A stretch of 64,000 nucleotides of DNA from CALNZV01 sp942491115 (lineage in GTDB: Bacteria > Desulfobacterota > Desulfobacteria > Desulfobacterales > UBA5852), in NCBI GenBank assembly GCA_942491115.1, contig CALNZV010000019.1, positions 62,001 through 126,000 of the forward strand, in the 5' to 3' direction. This document shows, piece by piece, positions 49,389-58,542 of the stretch (position 1 is its first letter; the number at the start of each line of letters is the position of its first letter). The notes below the pieces were generated by a model. The model worked only from the letters and a program-made list of their open reading frames with translations, was not told the DNA's origin and made no database searches. Made by a program: the position numbers and the translations under genes.

Positions 49389-51413
49389 TTACGCCGTCAG
49401 CATCGACAGCGCGGTGTCGACGACATGATCCACAGTGAATCCAAAGGCCTCCAATACCATTCCCCCCGGCGCAGAGGCCCCGAACCCTTTCATGGAGATG
49501 ATCCTGCCGTCGCTTCCGGCATAGGACTCCCACCCCATGGAGATTCCCGCTTCGATGACGAGCCGCCGTTGCACTGCATGGGGAAGGACCGATTCCCGGT
49601 AGTCATCGGGCATGGCCTCGAAAAGCTCCCAGCTGGGCAAGCTGACCACCCGAACCGAATGGCCTTTTTCAGCAAGCACGGCTTTGGCCTTCAGGGCCAA
49701 ATGGACCTCGGAACCGGTCGCCACCAAGATCAGCGCCGGTGTCCCGTCGGAGTCGTCGATCACATATGCGCCATTTGACAGCCCACTGGCCGCAGCCAGA
49801 GCGCTGCGATCCAACACGTCCAGTTTCTGACGACTCAGAATCAGGGCAACGGGGGCGTCGACGGAGTCCATCGCCTGTCGCCATGCCTCCACGGTCTCGG
49901 CGGCATCGCAGGGTCGGATCACCTTGAGGCCCGGAATGGCTCGAAGGCTGGCCAGATGCTCCACCGGCTGGTGGGTGGGCCCGTCCTCTCCAACAGCGAT
50001 GCTGTCATGGGTAAAAACGTAGATCACCGGCAGCTTCATCATGGCGGCGAGACGGATCGACGGACGCAGGTAATCGGCGAACACCAGGAATGTACCCCCA
50101 AAGGGACGGATACCGCCGTGGAGGGCCATTCCCGAGAGCACCGCCCCCATGGCATGCTCCCTGACACCGAAGCGGATGTTACGCCCGTGGTAGCTCTGTG
50201 GTTGATATTCCGGCGACCCGTTGATAAAGGTCTTGTTCGATGGCGCCAGGTCTGCCGAGCCGCCCATGAGCAGAGGCACCCGGCCGGCGATGGCGTTGAG
50301 CACCTGTCCGCTGGCCCCACGGGTGGCGATGGGGCCATCCGAAGAGTCGAACCTGGGCAGCTCCTCCTCCCACCCCCCCGGCAGTTCGCCTGCCATGGCC
50401 TGCCGCCAGGAAGCGGCCATATCCGGGTATTGCTCGGCATAGGCGCGATAGGTCTCCTCCCACGCCTTTTCGGCGGCCGCACCCCGCTCGACCCCTTTGG
50501 AGAATTCGTCCGACACGGGATCCACGACACAGAAATCCGCATCAGGGGCGCATCCCAGGAAGGCTTTGGTCCTGGCAACCTCATCTTCTCCAAGGGGGGC
50601 GCCATGGGCATCGGCCGTTCCCTGTTTATTGGGACTCCCGTATGCAATCTGGGTCTTGACGATGACGATCGACGGCCGGGACAGCTCCTGTCTGGCCTCG
50701 GCGATGGCCCCCGCAACGGCATCGAGGTCGTTTCCGTCCGTCACCTTTAGCACCTGCCACCCATAGGCGGAAAAGCGCATGGCCACATCCTCGGTAAAAG
50801 CGATATCCGTCGCCCCTTCGATGGTAATCCCATTGTCGTCGTACAGACAGATCAGCCGGCCAAGTCTCAAATGGCCCGCCAGAGAAGCGGCCTCAGCCGA
50901 TATCCCCTCCATCAGATCCCCGTCGCCGCAAATGGTATAGGTAAAGTGATCGACGATGTCGAGATCGGGCCGATTGAAAACCGCGGCCAAATGCCGCTCG
51001 GCCATCGCCATTCCTACGGCGTTAGCAATCCCCTGGCCCAGGGGGCCGGTGGTGGTTTCAACCCCGGGGGTATGACCGAATTCAGGATGGCCGGGAGTTT
51101 TGCTTCCCCATTGACGAAACTGTTTGAGGTCGTCAAGGGACAGGTCGTAGCCGGTCAGGTGAAGGAGGCTGTAGAGCAACGCAGAGGCATGGCCGGCGGA
51201 AAGAACAAACCGGTCCCGGTTGGCCCAAAAGGGATTTTTGGGATTATGGGACAGAAAGCGGTTCCAGAGCACAAAAGCCACGCTGGCAAGACCTAAAGGG
51301 GCGCCGGGATGGCCTGATTTCGCTCGTTCGACGGCATCCATCGAGAGGGTTCGAATGGTATTGATGCAGAGTTGATCCAACTGGGGCCTGCCGGCCTCCG
51401 ATTGTTCCGTCAT
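49389..51413 (-). CDS. tkt: Transketolase
   Basis: A 674-residue thiamin-diphosphate enzyme moving two-carbon units in the pentose phosphate pathway. Features in order: AVERAKSGHPGAPLG, HTPGVETTTGPLGQG, the ThDP/metal motif ICGDGDLMEGISAEA to DDN (about 155-190), the pyrimidine domain with SADLAPSNKT and GVREHAMG, and a C-terminal domain with ATGSEVHLA. GGAGAGAAGAC precedes the start. Upstream on the same strand, 74 bases away, is a radical SAM gene; downstream is the MltD-like gene. All catalytic motifs are intact. Confidence 0.97.
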   Translation of the reverse strand: MTEQSEAGRPQLDQLCINTIRTLSMDAVERAKSGHPGAPLGLASVAFVLWNRFLSHNPKNPFWANRDRFVLSAGHASALLYSLLHLTGYDLSLDDLKQFRQWGSKTPGHPEFGHTPGVETTTGPLGQGIANAVGMAMAERHLAAVFNRPDLDIVDHFTYTICGDGDLMEGISAEAASLAGHLRLGRLICLYDDNGITIEGATDIAFTEDVAMRFSAYGWQVLKVTDGNDLDAVAGAIAEARQELSRPSIVIVKTQIAYGSPNKQGTADAHGAPLGEDEVARTKAFLGCAPDADFCVVDPVSDEFSKGVERGAAAEKAWEETYRAYAEQYPDMAASWRQAMAGELPGGWEEELPRFDSSDGPIATRGASGQVLNAIAGRVPLLMGGSADLAPSNKTFINGSPEYQPQSYHGRNIRFGVREHAMGAVLSGMALHGGIRPFGGTFLVFADYLRPSIRLAAMMKLPVIYVFTHDSIAVGEDGPTHQPVEHLASLRAIPGLKVIRPCDAAETVEAWRQAMDSVDAPVALILSRQKLDVLDRSALAAASGLSNGAYVIDDSDGTPALILVATGSEVHLALKAKAVLAEKGHSVRVVSLPSWELFEAMPDDYRESVLPHAVQRRLVIEAGISMGWESYAGSDGRIISMKGFGASAPGGMVLEAFGFTVDHVVDTALSMLTA

Positions 51414-51487
51414 GTCTTCTCTCCTTTTTAAAACTGGAGGACCCCGCCTGCATGGTTGCTCGGCAAACGGTTCGTTCGTACCCAGGG

Positions 51488-52357
51488 TCAGAGGGCCCTC
51501 AAATATTCCGGTTTGAGGGCGATGGCACCCGTTAGCGCCTGGTCGAGCAGCGCCAGCGTCCGGTCTTTGTCTTTGGGCATGCGGGCCCGAATGGGAAGGT
51601 AGTTGGAGGCATGGTTGGCATGAAAGAGGCCCCGGGTCATATGGGTTGCTTCGATGAGGGATCGCAGTTCTTTCAACATGACCTCCGGGCCCGGCAGCGT
51701 GAACCGGCCGGAGCGTTGGGCTTCGAACATGGGGGTCCCTGGAATCAGCATCAGGCTGAGCGCCCCCACGAACTCAGGATCGATCTCGGTGAGTACACGG
51801 CCGGTTTCCCTGGCATGGATGTCGGAGCGTTCGATGCCGGCCACCCCCAACAACACAGTGACGGAAAGCCGTATACCAGCAGACCGGACTTTACGGCCCA
51901 TGGCAATCATTTTTCCGCTGTTCGCCCCCTTGCAGATCGCGTGGAGAGTAACGTCGTCGCCGGACTCGAGACCCATATAAACGATGCCAAGTCCCCAAGA
52001 TGCCAGTTCCGACAGCTCTTCACTGGATTTCAGGTCGATACTTTTCGTATTTCCGTAGAGCCCGACCCGGGTCACCCAAGGCAACTGGCTGCGAATGGCT
52101 TTGAGAATTCGAAGCAAACGCTTCTGGGGAATGATGAGGGCATCGCCGTCGCAGATAAACACCCGGCGCTGGCGACGGCAATGGGTCGCCGCAAAGGCGA
52201 TATCGGCATCGATGACGGAATCCGGCTTGATCTTGAACCGTTCCCCCCTGTAGGAGCCGCAAAACCCGCACCGGTTGTGGGAGCACCCGACGGTGGCCTG
52301 GAGCAGAATACTGCCTGCTTCGCTGGGAGGACGAATGATATTTCCCTCGTAATGCAT
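51488..52357 (-). CDS. Radical SAM protein with CxxxxCxxC cluster motif
   Basis: A 289-residue single-domain radical SAM enzyme. The cluster motif reads GCSHNRCGFC, that is C-x4-C-x2-C instead of the standard C-x3-C-x2-C, followed by VFICDGDALI and YMGLESGDD, both family-like. No auxiliary cluster-binding tail or B12 domain is seen. The substrate is unknown. This GCSHNxC form recurs in a group of uncharacterised radical SAM proteins of anaerobes, as I recall it. The transketolase gene follows, but functional linkage is uncertain. Confidence 0.82.
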   Translation of the reverse strand: MHYEGNIIRPPSEAGSILLQATVGCSHNRCGFCGSYRGERFKIKPDSVIDADIAFAATHCRRQRRVFICDGDALIIPQKRLLRILKAIRSQLPWVTRVGLYGNTKSIDLKSSEELSELASWGLGIVYMGLESGDDVTLHAICKGANSGKMIAMGRKVRSAGIRLSVTVLLGVAGIERSDIHARETGRVLTEIDPEFVGALSLMLIPGTPMFEAQRSGRFTLPGPEVMLKELRSLIEATHMTRGLFHANHASNYLPIRARMPKDKDRTLALLDQALTGAIALKPEYLRAL

Positions 52358-52538
52358 TGGCTTTGCGTCGCTTCGGAGTGTTATCTCGACCTTGAAGAAA
52401 GCGCCGTTCCTCTGATCACGTTCTGACCACGGGGAGGACCCTTATAGCCCAATCATCGAAAGATAGGCAACCCCTTTGGTCCGATGCGGGACCGGTCATC
52501 GTCCTTTCCAGCGACGTCGACCGGGGCTTCCGGATGGG

Positions 52539-53228
52539 TTAGAAAAAAAAGCGGTAAACCAGCGCATACAGGAGTGGCATCAGGATGGCCGGCAGGAGGT
52601 TTCCGATTCGGATACGGGTCATCCCGAGTAGATTCGTTCCGATGGCCACAATCAGCAGTCCCCCCACCGAGGACAAATGGGCAATCACCTCGGGATTTAA
52701 CAGGGGTTTGATGGCACCGGCGGCCAAAGTGATGGTCCCCTGGTAGAAAAACACGGGAAAGGCGGAGAAAAGGACGCCGATACCCAAGCTCGCAGTGAAC
52801 AGGATCGAAGTGATGCCGTCGAGCACGGATTTGGCGAATAGGGTCTGGTGGTTCCCCGTCAGGCCGCTTTCCAGCGATCCCACAATGGCCATGGCCCCAA
52901 CACAGAATATCAGGCTTGCGGTAACGAATCCCCTGGCAATGCCGTCGTCGGTCGTCGAACCGAACCGGTGTCCAATCCAGCGTCCCAAGGCTTCGAGTCC
53001 GCCCTCAATGCCGGCCAGTTCACCGATGGTGCCGCCGACAACCAGGCTGCCGATCACCAGCAGCACGTTCTCGGTCCCCAATGCCCCTTTTAACCCGATG
53101 AGGATGACCGCCAGTCCCACGGCATGGATAACGGTCTGGTTCACCTTTTCGGGGATGCCTTTGCGAAAAAGCAGTCCGATGAGGCTTCCGGCAATAATGG
53201 CGATGGCATTGACTATCGTTCCGAACAA
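52539..53228 (-). CDS. DUF554 integral membrane protein
   Basis: A 229-residue, strongly hydrophobic protein with about six or seven membrane helices. It begins MFGTIVNAIAIIAGSLIGLL and has SLVVGGTIGELAGIE, IARGFVTASLIFCVGAMAIVGS and GLLIVAIGTNLLG, the pattern of the DUF554 (YdfK) family. The family may be a transporter but has no proven function. It is divergent from the next hybrid kinase; a gap of 400 bases separates them. Confidence 0.88.
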   Translation of the reverse strand: MFGTIVNAIAIIAGSLIGLLFRKGIPEKVNQTVIHAVGLAVILIGLKGALGTENVLLVIGSLVVGGTIGELAGIEGGLEALGRWIGHRFGSTTDDGIARGFVTASLIFCVGAMAIVGSLESGLTGNHQTLFAKSVLDGITSILFTASLGIGVLFSAFPVFFYQGTITLAAGAIKPLLNPEVIAHLSSVGGLLIVAIGTNLLGMTRIRIGNLLPAILMPLLYALVYRFFF

Positions 53229-53628
53229 ATGGCGCCTTATCCTGGATTGCCGCTGCGAAACCGACCGCTGCCTCCGGCCCCTTGCGGAACAATACCGGAC
53301 CTTTCATTATAAGAATGGCGTCATAAGGATATGGCGCCATTGATACCCATCGCTTCATTCTCCAATCCGGCCCATGAGGGGACGGGGGAGTCAGCCAGAT
53401 GACTTTTTAGGCCCTTTGAACAAAAAGACACCGGCAAGATAGGAGAAGGGCCGTCAAATTGCAACGTCAAAATCGACCCTGGCCCCGAATGGCCGCGCCG
53501 GCCTGAAAAGCCGATTGCCTATTCCCTCACCGCCGGTCCCACGGGTGCTGGCCAAAGGATTGAAAAAAAACCCGGGTAGCAGTATTGACGGGTAATGGAT
53601 CACCTGTAAAGGACCGATACGACTATTG
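53229..53628. other. 400-base divergent intergenic region
   Basis: Between the DUF554 gene (minus) and the hybrid kinase (plus). I see no ORF with coding character and no clear hairpin. TTGACG at 53586-53591 is a possible -35, but without a good -10. Confidence 0.4.
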
Positions 53629-55647
53629 ATGATGGACGCTTCCCATAAAAATGCCGCCGATATCGACGCACTGAAAAACGCACTGGAAGCACAGGCTGAA
53701 AAGTGCAGACGCCTGGAGCGAAAGCTTTCGGAATCCATTGCGCTGCTCAAACGAACGATGGAAAGCCGTGAGAAGTTCAGGATCTTGGTGGAAGATATCG
53801 ATGCGGTCATCTTCTCCGTCAATACCGATGGCAGGGTGACCTATATCAGCCCAACCATCGAAAAGTACACCGCTTTCAGCCCCTCTGCCTACCACGGTCA
53901 GCATTTTCTGGACGCGGTGTATCCCGACGACAGAGAAAGGGTCATGAAGGCCTACGGGAATATCAGGTCCGATAACCTCCGAAGCACGGAGTATCGCCTG
54001 ATCCATAAACACCACGGCTACCGGTGGGTCCGTTCTTTCAGCCGTCCCATCATGAAGGGGGGCGTCTACAATGGGTTGAGAGGGGTCGGTATCGACATCA
54101 CCCGTCTCAAGCAAGCCGAAGAAACCGTAAGGACGACGGAACAAAAATACCAGTCCCTTCTCGACAGCATCGAGGAAGGCTTTTTCGAGGCAGACCTCAA
54201 GGGCCATCTGCGGTATGTCAGCCCGACCCTCTGCCGGATTACCGGTATCGATGCCGACCGTATAGTGGGCAAACCTTTCAGAAGATTTCTCTCCCCGGAA
54301 ATGGCCAGACAGTTGGTAAGGTTCTTTGCGGGCATCTACCGGAGCGGCTGCCACGCCATCTTCCCGAGTCTTACAATGAAAGATGAAAACCGCACCATGA
54401 TCCTGGAGGTGGCAGCATCCTTGATCATAGAGAACGATTCGCCCGTCGGCTTTCGGGGACTGATTCGCGACATCACGGCCCGCAGGAAGACCGAAGAGGG
54501 CAAGGAAAAACTGGAGCAACAGCTGCAGGAAGCACAGCGTCTAGAAGCCGTCGGAACCCTGGCCGGGGGCATCGCCCACAATTTCAATAATATCCTGATG
54601 GCCATGCAGGGCAATATCTCCCTGCTCCTGCTCAAATCCGATCCGGACCATCCGTCCATGAAGAAGCTCGTCAACCTTGAGCAGTGCATCAAAGACGGCG
54701 CGGGTCTCACACGACAACTTCTTGATTTTGCCAGGAGTCGAAAAGGCACGGTAAAACCAGAAAACTTGAACGATCTGGTGACCAAAACCGCTCAACTTTT
54801 CGGCCGGGCCAAACGGGAAATAACCGTTGACACCACGGGCCTCAAACAAATCTGGACCACCGAAGTGGATTCCAGCCAGATTCAACAGGTGCTGCTCAAT
54901 TTGTTTGTCAACGCCTGGCATGCCATGCCCAGCGGCGGTACCCTGTCCATCCGGACCTGCAACGTTATTTTAAAGGACCACCTGGTTCAGTCGAGCGGGA
55001 TACCGGCGGGAAGATATGTGAAAGTGGCGGTCAGCGACACCGGGGAAGGAATGGACGAGGCGGTAAAGCAGAAAGTCTTTCATCCATTTTTCACCACAAA
55101 GGACAAATACCGGGGAACCGGTCTGGGACTGACCTCAGCCTACGGCATCATCAAGAACCACGGCGGCACGATCCAGGTCAACAGCCGCAAGGGGCAGGGG
55201 ACTACATTCTGCATCTACCTTCCCGCATCGGACAAACCCCTGACGTCCCTCAACGCCGCCCCGGACAGGCCGATCCGGGGCACCGGGACCATCCTCGTCG
55301 TCGACGACGAGCCATTTATTCTGGATATCACCTGTGAGGGGCTGAAGGAAATCGGCTACAGCGTATTCGCCGCACGGAACGGAAAAGAGGCCCTTGAGAT
55401 CTTCCGTTCCAACCAGGACCGAATCGACCTGGTGATTCTGGACTTGATAATGCCCGAAATGGACGGCAGCGAAACCTACCGGCATCTTCATCAATTGAAC
55501 CCGGAGGTAAAGGTCATCTTGACCAGCGGGTATGATTACAACCAGCAGGTGGAGTCCCTTCGTCGCCAGGGTTGTCGGGGGTTCATTCAAAAACCCTTCG
55601 ACATCGCCACCCTCTCAGAGAAAGTGGGCCAGATTCTGGCCAGTTGA
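53629..55647 (+). CDS. Cytosolic hybrid histidine kinase (PAS-PAS-HK-REC)
   Basis: A 672-residue soluble kinase. After an N-terminal coiled coil (about 8-48) come two PAS domains (about 50-160 and 172-285), HisKA with phospho-His in GGIAHNFNNILMAM (about H317), HATPase with LLNLFVNAWHAMPSGG, DTGEGMD and GTGLGLTSAYGI, then a receiver domain (about 553-665) with ILVVDDEPF, phospho-acceptor in LVILDLIMPEMDGSE and IQKPFD. No membrane segment is found, so it senses a cytosolic cue. The ATG at 53629 or 53632 is likely the start (a TTG precedes). Output regulator not adjacent; it precedes the tmc genes by 250 bases. Confidence 0.93.
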   Translation: MMDASHKNAADIDALKNALEAQAEKCRRLERKLSESIALLKRTMESREKFRILVEDIDAVIFSVNTDGRVTYISPTIEKYTAFSPSAYHGQHFLDAVYPDDRERVMKAYGNIRSDNLRSTEYRLIHKHHGYRWVRSFSRPIMKGGVYNGLRGVGIDITRLKQAEETVRTTEQKYQSLLDSIEEGFFEADLKGHLRYVSPTLCRITGIDADRIVGKPFRRFLSPEMARQLVRFFAGIYRSGCHAIFPSLTMKDENRTMILEVAASLIIENDSPVGFRGLIRDITARRKTEEGKEKLEQQLQEAQRLEAVGTLAGGIAHNFNNILMAMQGNISLLLLKSDPDHPSMKKLVNLEQCIKDGAGLTRQLLDFARSRKGTVKPENLNDLVTKTAQLFGRAKREITVDTTGLKQIWTTEVDSSQIQQVLLNLFVNAWHAMPSGGTLSIRTCNVILKDHLVQSSGIPAGRYVKVAVSDTGEGMDEAVKQKVFHPFFTTKDKYRGTGLGLTSAYGIIKNHGGTIQVNSRKGQGTTFCIYLPASDKPLTSLNAAPDRPIRGTGTILVVDDEPFILDITCEGLKEIGYSVFAARNGKEALEIFRSNQDRIDLVILDLIMPEMDGSETYRHLHQLNPEVKVILTSGYDYNQQVESLRRQGCRGFIQKPFDIATLSEKVGQILAS

Positions 55648-55899
55648 GACGTTCCACCGAGGTTCCGGACAATGGTGGCCCACCGGAAAACCCGGCAGTT
55701 CCTCCCCTATGGCGTCGAAGCGCCCTCCCTATCATCCCTTGACGCCCGCCTCCCATGTGGATTCACCTCCCCATTTATGCTATGAAGGCATTCTTGTCAT
55801 TCCTTTTAATCAAGCCGATGGCGGGCTACATCGCCTCGCGATAACGCCTGTCCCAAAATCCGGAGGGATCAATCCTCCACGACCACCTGAAGGAAGACT

Positions 55900-56559
55900 A
55901 TGAACCGCCTATATGCATTTCTGACCGGGCCGGCCCTGTGGATTGCATTCATCCTATTCTGCGGTGGCATGCTGATGCGTATCGCTTACCTCTACGGGTT
56001 GAGCCGTGAGCGCGACCGGGTGTTTTATAACCACATCCATTGGGGCTGGGGGATCCGTTCCATCATTCAGTGGATGATTCCCATGGGCAGCGCCGCAATG
56101 CGTCTTCAGCCGGTGTTCACCCTGCTGGTCTTCGCCTTTCACATTCCCCTTCTGCTGGTCCCCATTTTTCTGGACGCCCACAACATTATGCTGGAGGAAG
56201 CATTCGGATTCCGGCTCTGGTCGTTGCCGGACCCACTGGCCGACGCCCTTTCCGTCCTGGTGGTTCTGGCAGGCGCCGGGCTGCTGATCCGGCGGTTAAT
56301 CCGACCGGAAGTAAGACTGTTGACGACGGGATGGGATTATACCCTTCTGGCGCTGACCCTCCTCCCCTTTGTCACCGGGGTGATGGCTTTTCACCACTGG
56401 GGCCCTTACGAGGTGATGATGATCGTCCATATCCTTTCCGCAGAATTGCTCTTGGTCCTGATCCCATTGACCAAACTGGGCCACATGGTGCTGTTCTTTT
56501 TTACCCGAGCATTCATCGGCTTTGAAATGGGCGGGCGTCGCGGCGCTGTCTCCTGGTAA
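55900..56559 (+). CDS. tmcC: NarI/DsrM-like membrane cytochrome b subunit (TmcC-like)
   Basis: A 219-residue protein with about five membrane helices (for example LWIAFILFCGGMLMRIAYLY, LLVFAFHIPLLLVPIFL, LLALTLLPFVTGVMAFHH, AELLLVLIPLTKLGHMVLFF). Histidines in helices, such as FHIP, FHHWGP and LGHM, could bind haem b, as in NarI-type quinone-reactive subunits. It is followed by an HdrD-like gene (30 bases) and a tetraheme cytochrome, so I read the three as a Tmc complex exchanging electrons between periplasmic cytochrome c3, the membrane quinone pool and the cytoplasm. Symbol by context. Confidence 0.75.
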   Translation: MNRLYAFLTGPALWIAFILFCGGMLMRIAYLYGLSRERDRVFYNHIHWGWGIRSIIQWMIPMGSAAMRLQPVFTLLVFAFHIPLLLVPIFLDAHNIMLEEAFGFRLWSLPDPLADALSVLVVLAGAGLLIRRLIRPEVRLLTTGWDYTLLALTLLPFVTGVMAFHHWGPYEVMMIVHILSAELLLVLIPLTKLGHMVLFFFTRAFIGFEMGGRRGAVSW

Positions 56560-56588
56560 CCGCCACACGATTCTGGAGCGTATGATCT

Positions 56589-57914
56589 ATGACAACGAGG
56601 GAATCCAACGACGACAGCGACAACGGGGCGCCACAACCCGTTGATGTGAAAACCATACAACACATCTTGAGCGTCAACGACAGTGCCCGGGTGAGGACAT
56701 GGCTCAACCTGTGCTCCCGCTGCGGTCTTTGCGCGGAAAGCTGTTTTGTCTATCTCTCCAATGACAATGACCCGACCCTGAGCCCCGCCTACAAGTTCAA
56801 ATCCACGATCGGCGAAATGTATCGCCGCAAAGGACGGGTGGACAGGGAGTTCCTGGAAAAGTGCCTCCCTCCCCTGTGGTACCACTGTACCACCTGCAAG
56901 CGATGCTCCATGTATTGTCCGTTCGGCATCGATATCGCCACGCTGATCAGCCTGGGTCGACACGTCTGCTATTCCCAGGGCGTCGTACCGGACAAGCTGG
57001 CCTTCTTCACCGACAATTGCCAAAAAAGCGGCAACCACATGGACCTGCCCAAAGAGGAGCTGCTGGACACCTGTGAGTGGATGGTCGAGGAGACCGAAGA
57101 CGACTACAGCGGCATCACCATCCCCATCGATCAGAAGGGGGCCACCTACATGTACACCATCAACCCCCGGGAGCCGGTTTTCTATCCCCAGGAACTGGGC
57201 TTGGCCGCCATTATCTTTTCGGTCGCCGAAGTGAGCTGGACCCTGCCAACCTTCGGGTGGGACTGCACCAACTTGCCCATGTTCGCCGGCAACCGCGCGG
57301 TGGGGGGACAGCAGGTGCGAAATGTCTACGACATGGCCCGGGAACTCGGCTGCCAGAAAATCCTCATCACCGAATGCGGCCACGCCTTCCGGTCCCTGGC
57401 CTTTGAGGGGCCATACATGGCCGGCTACACGGATGGACAGCCTCCCGTCGACATTGTCCATTCCATCCAACTCCTCTACGAGCTGGTTCGGGATGGCCGG
57501 ATCGCTATCGATCCCGCCAAAAAGCTCAAGGAACCGGTCACCTATCAAGATCCTTGCAACGTGTCTCGAAACGGTGGGCTCTGGGAGATCGGGCGTAAAT
57601 TGATCGGCTACCTCTGCGAAGACTATCGGGAGATGTCCCCGAACCGGGAGCACAACCACTGTTGCGGGGGCGGTGGGGGGATTCTTCCCATGGGGCCTGA
57701 CTACAAGCCGATCCGTATTGCCAACGGAAAGGTAAAAGCGGAGCAGATCCGGGAGACCGGTGCCACAGTCGTTATCGCTCCCTGCCACAACTGTTTCGAT
57801 CAGGTCAACGATCTTGGGGAAGAATATGGTCTGGATATCAAGGTCCTGTCTTTCAAGGAACTGATCGTTGAGATGATGATTCTGCCCGACAAATTCAAGC
57901 CAAAGGACGTATAG
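56589..57914 (+). CDS. tmcB: HdrD-like Fe-S subunit with CCG domain (TmcB-like)
   Basis: A 441-residue cytosolic iron-sulfur protein. Two [4Fe-4S] motifs are seen: C42-x2-C-x2-C-x3-C in CSRCGLCAESC, and CTTCKRCSMYCPF around residue 98-110. The C-terminal part has a CCG domain as in heterodisulfide reductase: DPCNVSRNGG, then NHCCGGGGG and APCHNCFDQ. The first CCG-like region (GWDCTNLPMF, TECGHAF) is less complete. Such subunits (DsrK, HdrD, TmcB) carry out thiol/disulfide-linked electron transfer. The genes tmcC, tmcB and tmcA follow one another with gaps of 29 and 57 bases. Confidence 0.82.
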   Translation: MTTRESNDDSDNGAPQPVDVKTIQHILSVNDSARVRTWLNLCSRCGLCAESCFVYLSNDNDPTLSPAYKFKSTIGEMYRRKGRVDREFLEKCLPPLWYHCTTCKRCSMYCPFGIDIATLISLGRHVCYSQGVVPDKLAFFTDNCQKSGNHMDLPKEELLDTCEWMVEETEDDYSGITIPIDQKGATYMYTINPREPVFYPQELGLAAIIFSVAEVSWTLPTFGWDCTNLPMFAGNRAVGGQQVRNVYDMARELGCQKILITECGHAFRSLAFEGPYMAGYTDGQPPVDIVHSIQLLYELVRDGRIAIDPAKKLKEPVTYQDPCNVSRNGGLWEIGRKLIGYLCEDYREMSPNREHNHCCGGGGGILPMGPDYKPIRIANGKVKAEQIRETGATVVIAPCHNCFDQVNDLGEEYGLDIKVLSFKELIVEMMILPDKFKPKDV

Positions 57915-57971
57915 CCCTCGCCATTTCCGATGGTTGAGCGCAACCGACCCCGAATGTGGAGCCAATGCACC

Positions 57972-58352
57972 ATGAAACCAGCCCTATCGATCATTGCAGG
58001 CCTCGGACTCCTCCTGTTCGCCGTCACAGCAGGGGCACAGGATGAGGTCATGACCCTGTCCATGGGCGATGGAATCGCTCACAGCCGTTCGAAAGTCATA
58101 TTCGAGCACGAACGCCACAGCGAATTGACAGAATGTCAGCGCTGCCACCACGATTACGACGATTACGGCGCCAATATCGGAGGCGAAGGGCAGCCATGCG
58201 CCGACTGCCATACCATCGCCCCCGGCACCAATCCGGTGTCTCTGGCCTCGGCCTTTCACCTTCAATGCAAAGGCTGCCACGAAAAAGCCGTCGAGACCGA
58301 CCAGCGCCTCCTGCCCGTCATGTGCGGCCAGTGCCATCTCAAGCAGCCCTGA
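57972..58352 (+). CDS. tmcA: Tetraheme cytochrome c3-type protein (TmcA-like)
   Basis: A 126-residue periplasmic cytochrome from the ATG at 57972. A Sec signal peptide (MKPALSIIAGLGLLLFAVTAGA) is followed by four CxxCH haem sites (CQRCHH, CADCH, CKGCH, CGQCH) and extra axial histidines upstream (FEHERHSELTE). This is the type II cytochrome c3 layout expected for TmcA, which takes electrons from hydrogenase/formate dehydrogenase-linked cytochrome c3. The frame extends back to 57930, but the longer N terminus is not signal-like. Operon partners precede it. Confidence 0.9.
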   Translation: MKPALSIIAGLGLLLFAVTAGAQDEVMTLSMGDGIAHSRSKVIFEHERHSELTECQRCHHDYDDYGANIGGEGQPCADCHTIAPGTNPVSLASAFHLQCKGCHEKAVETDQRLLPVMCGQCHLKQP

Positions 58353-58355
58353 ACT

Positions 58356-58373
58356 CCCCTGAGCTATCAGGGG
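58356..58373 (+). terminator. Hairpin after the tmc operon
   Basis: CCCCTGA (58356-58362)/TCAGGGG (58367-58373) with a 4-base loop begins 3 bases after tmcA. There is only a weak T stretch (CATTTTA at 58382-58388), so it may be an mRNA 3' end rather than a pure intrinsic terminator. Confidence 0.45.
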
Positions 58374-58402
58374 AAAGCCCCCATTTTAGACATGGGTGCC
58401 GT

Positions 58403-58431
58403 TTGACAGATCAACGGTGCGTTTCTATTTT
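58403..58431 (+). promoter_or_regulatory. Promoter of the universal stress protein gene
   Basis: TTGACA (58403-58408), exactly 17 bases and TATTTT (58426-58431). It lies about 110 bases before the ATG and gives the stress-protein gene its own start, separate from tmc. Confidence 0.65.
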
Positions 58432-58542
58432 AGTGGTGTCCCTATAGAACCTCATCCCCCGCCGGTATCCGCCAATCGTTGATCCTCCCCCTGGGTTGAA
58501 CGGAATCTCCCCTCCGAACCTTTCAACCGAAGGAGCCCTCCC

